From Halobacteriovoraceae bacterium (lineage in GTDB: Bacteria > Bdellovibrionota > Bacteriovoracia > Bacteriovoracales > Bacteriovoracaceae), in contig JABJPQ010000520.1 of the NCBI GenBank assembly GCA_018663815.1, positions 1-6,409 on the forward strand: a stretch of 6,409 nt of DNA. The letters are read 5' to 3'. The notes below the pieces were generated by a model. That model did not search any database. It was not told the origin of the DNA and was given only the letters and a program-made list of their open reading frames with translations. Below are positions 6,186 through 6,409 of the stretch, piece after piece (the stretch's first letter is position 1; every line of letters starts with the position of its first letter). A program made the position numbers and the translations under genes.

Positions 6186-6409
6186 ATGACAAATAAAAAT
6201 ACATTTATCAAAAATTTTTCTAAATTGTTTTCAGGAGCTTTTTTATCTCAGTTAATCTCTTTTATAATAAGTCCCGTATTGTCCAGGTTATTTACAGCTG
6301 AAGATTTCGGTGTTTTTGCATTATATATTCAGATACTTAGTCCTCTTCTCGTCCTTGGAGGAGCCGGGTTATACTTACTATTACCACAGAATAAAAATGA
6401 GTCTAGTTC
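6186..6409 (+). CDS. wzx: Wzx-type polysaccharide flippase, N-terminal part (cut by right edge)
   Basis: The first 74 residues are visible. After a short basic N-terminus (MTNKNTFIKNFSK) comes a hydrophobic segment, FSGAFLSQLISFIISPVLSR (15-34), then LFTAEDFGVFALYIQ (35-49) and a second hydrophobic stretch, ILSPLLVLGGAGLYLLL (50-66). The pattern SPVLSRLFTAEDFGVFALY is the classic opening of the polysaccharide transporter (PST/RfbX) family, which moves lipid-linked repeat units across the inner membrane. The ATG has no Shine-Dalgarno sequence; the bases before it read TGTATAAT. A TTG at 6177 would add three residues but also lacks a ribosome binding site. Translation may depend on the small ORF ending 15 bases upstream. 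Full-length members usually have over 400 residues. Confidence 0.9.
   Translation, partial: MTNKNTFIKNFSKLFSGAFLSQLISFIISPVLSRLFTAEDFGVFALYIQILSPLLVLGGAGLYLLLPQNKNESS

Overview
This window is part of a surface-polysaccharide (O-antigen or capsule type) biosynthesis locus from an AT-rich bacterium, probably Gram-negative. The organism type is inferred from gene content: a polyprenol-phosphate sugar-1-phosphate transferase, a family 2 glycosyltransferase, a saccharide O-acetyltransferase, two nucleotide-sugar enzymes of the extended SDR fold, an O-antigen polymerase/ligase-like membrane protein, and the start of a Wzx-type flippase. Together these outline a Wzx/Wzy-dependent pathway. The sequence looks AT-rich by eye and the clear ribosome binding sites are of the AGGA type. 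I cannot name a genus.

Layout. Positions 1-2956 hold a tight four-gene minus-strand operon. In transcription order it encodes an SDR epimerase (2956 to 1826), a hexapeptide acetyltransferase (1829 to 1278, stop/start overlap), a GT2 glycosyltransferase (1275 to 364) and a sugar-1-phosphate transferase (348 to the left edge, cut off). A 98-bp divergent intergenic region (2957-3054) separates it from a plus-strand gene for a large membrane-anchored UDP-GlcNAc 4,6-dehydratase-like protein (3055-4917). That gene meets a minus-strand Wzy/WaaL-like gene (4918-6021) tail to tail with no base between the stop codons. A second divergent region carries two adjacent inverted repeats and a consensus -10 hexamer. 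It is followed by a possible 25-codon ORF (6093-6170) and the start of the flippase gene (6186 to the right edge).

How the genes fit together (inference). The dehydratase would make a 4-keto-6-deoxy UDP-HexNAc. The sugar-1-phosphate transferase resembles the WbqP-like group and may load a derived N-acetylated 6-deoxy sugar onto undecaprenyl phosphate. The GT2 enzyme would extend the repeat unit, the SDR would supply a nucleotide sugar, possibly through 4-epimerisation, and the acetyltransferase would decorate the unit. The flippase would export it and the Wzy-like protein would polymerise it. The reductase or aminotransferase needed after the dehydratase is not in the window.

Most unusual points: a run of ten G in frame inside the dehydratase gene, where a one-base change in either direction leads to a stop within about 13 codons (a phase-variation candidate); a two-CxxC, zinc-ribbon-like insertion inside the SDR epimerase between its catalytic Ser and Tyr; paired inverted repeats upstream of the polymerase-like gene; and a small ORF that may be translationally coupled to a flippase gene lacking its own Shine-Dalgarno sequence. 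I see no defence system, CRISPR array, tRNA, rRNA or insertion sequence.
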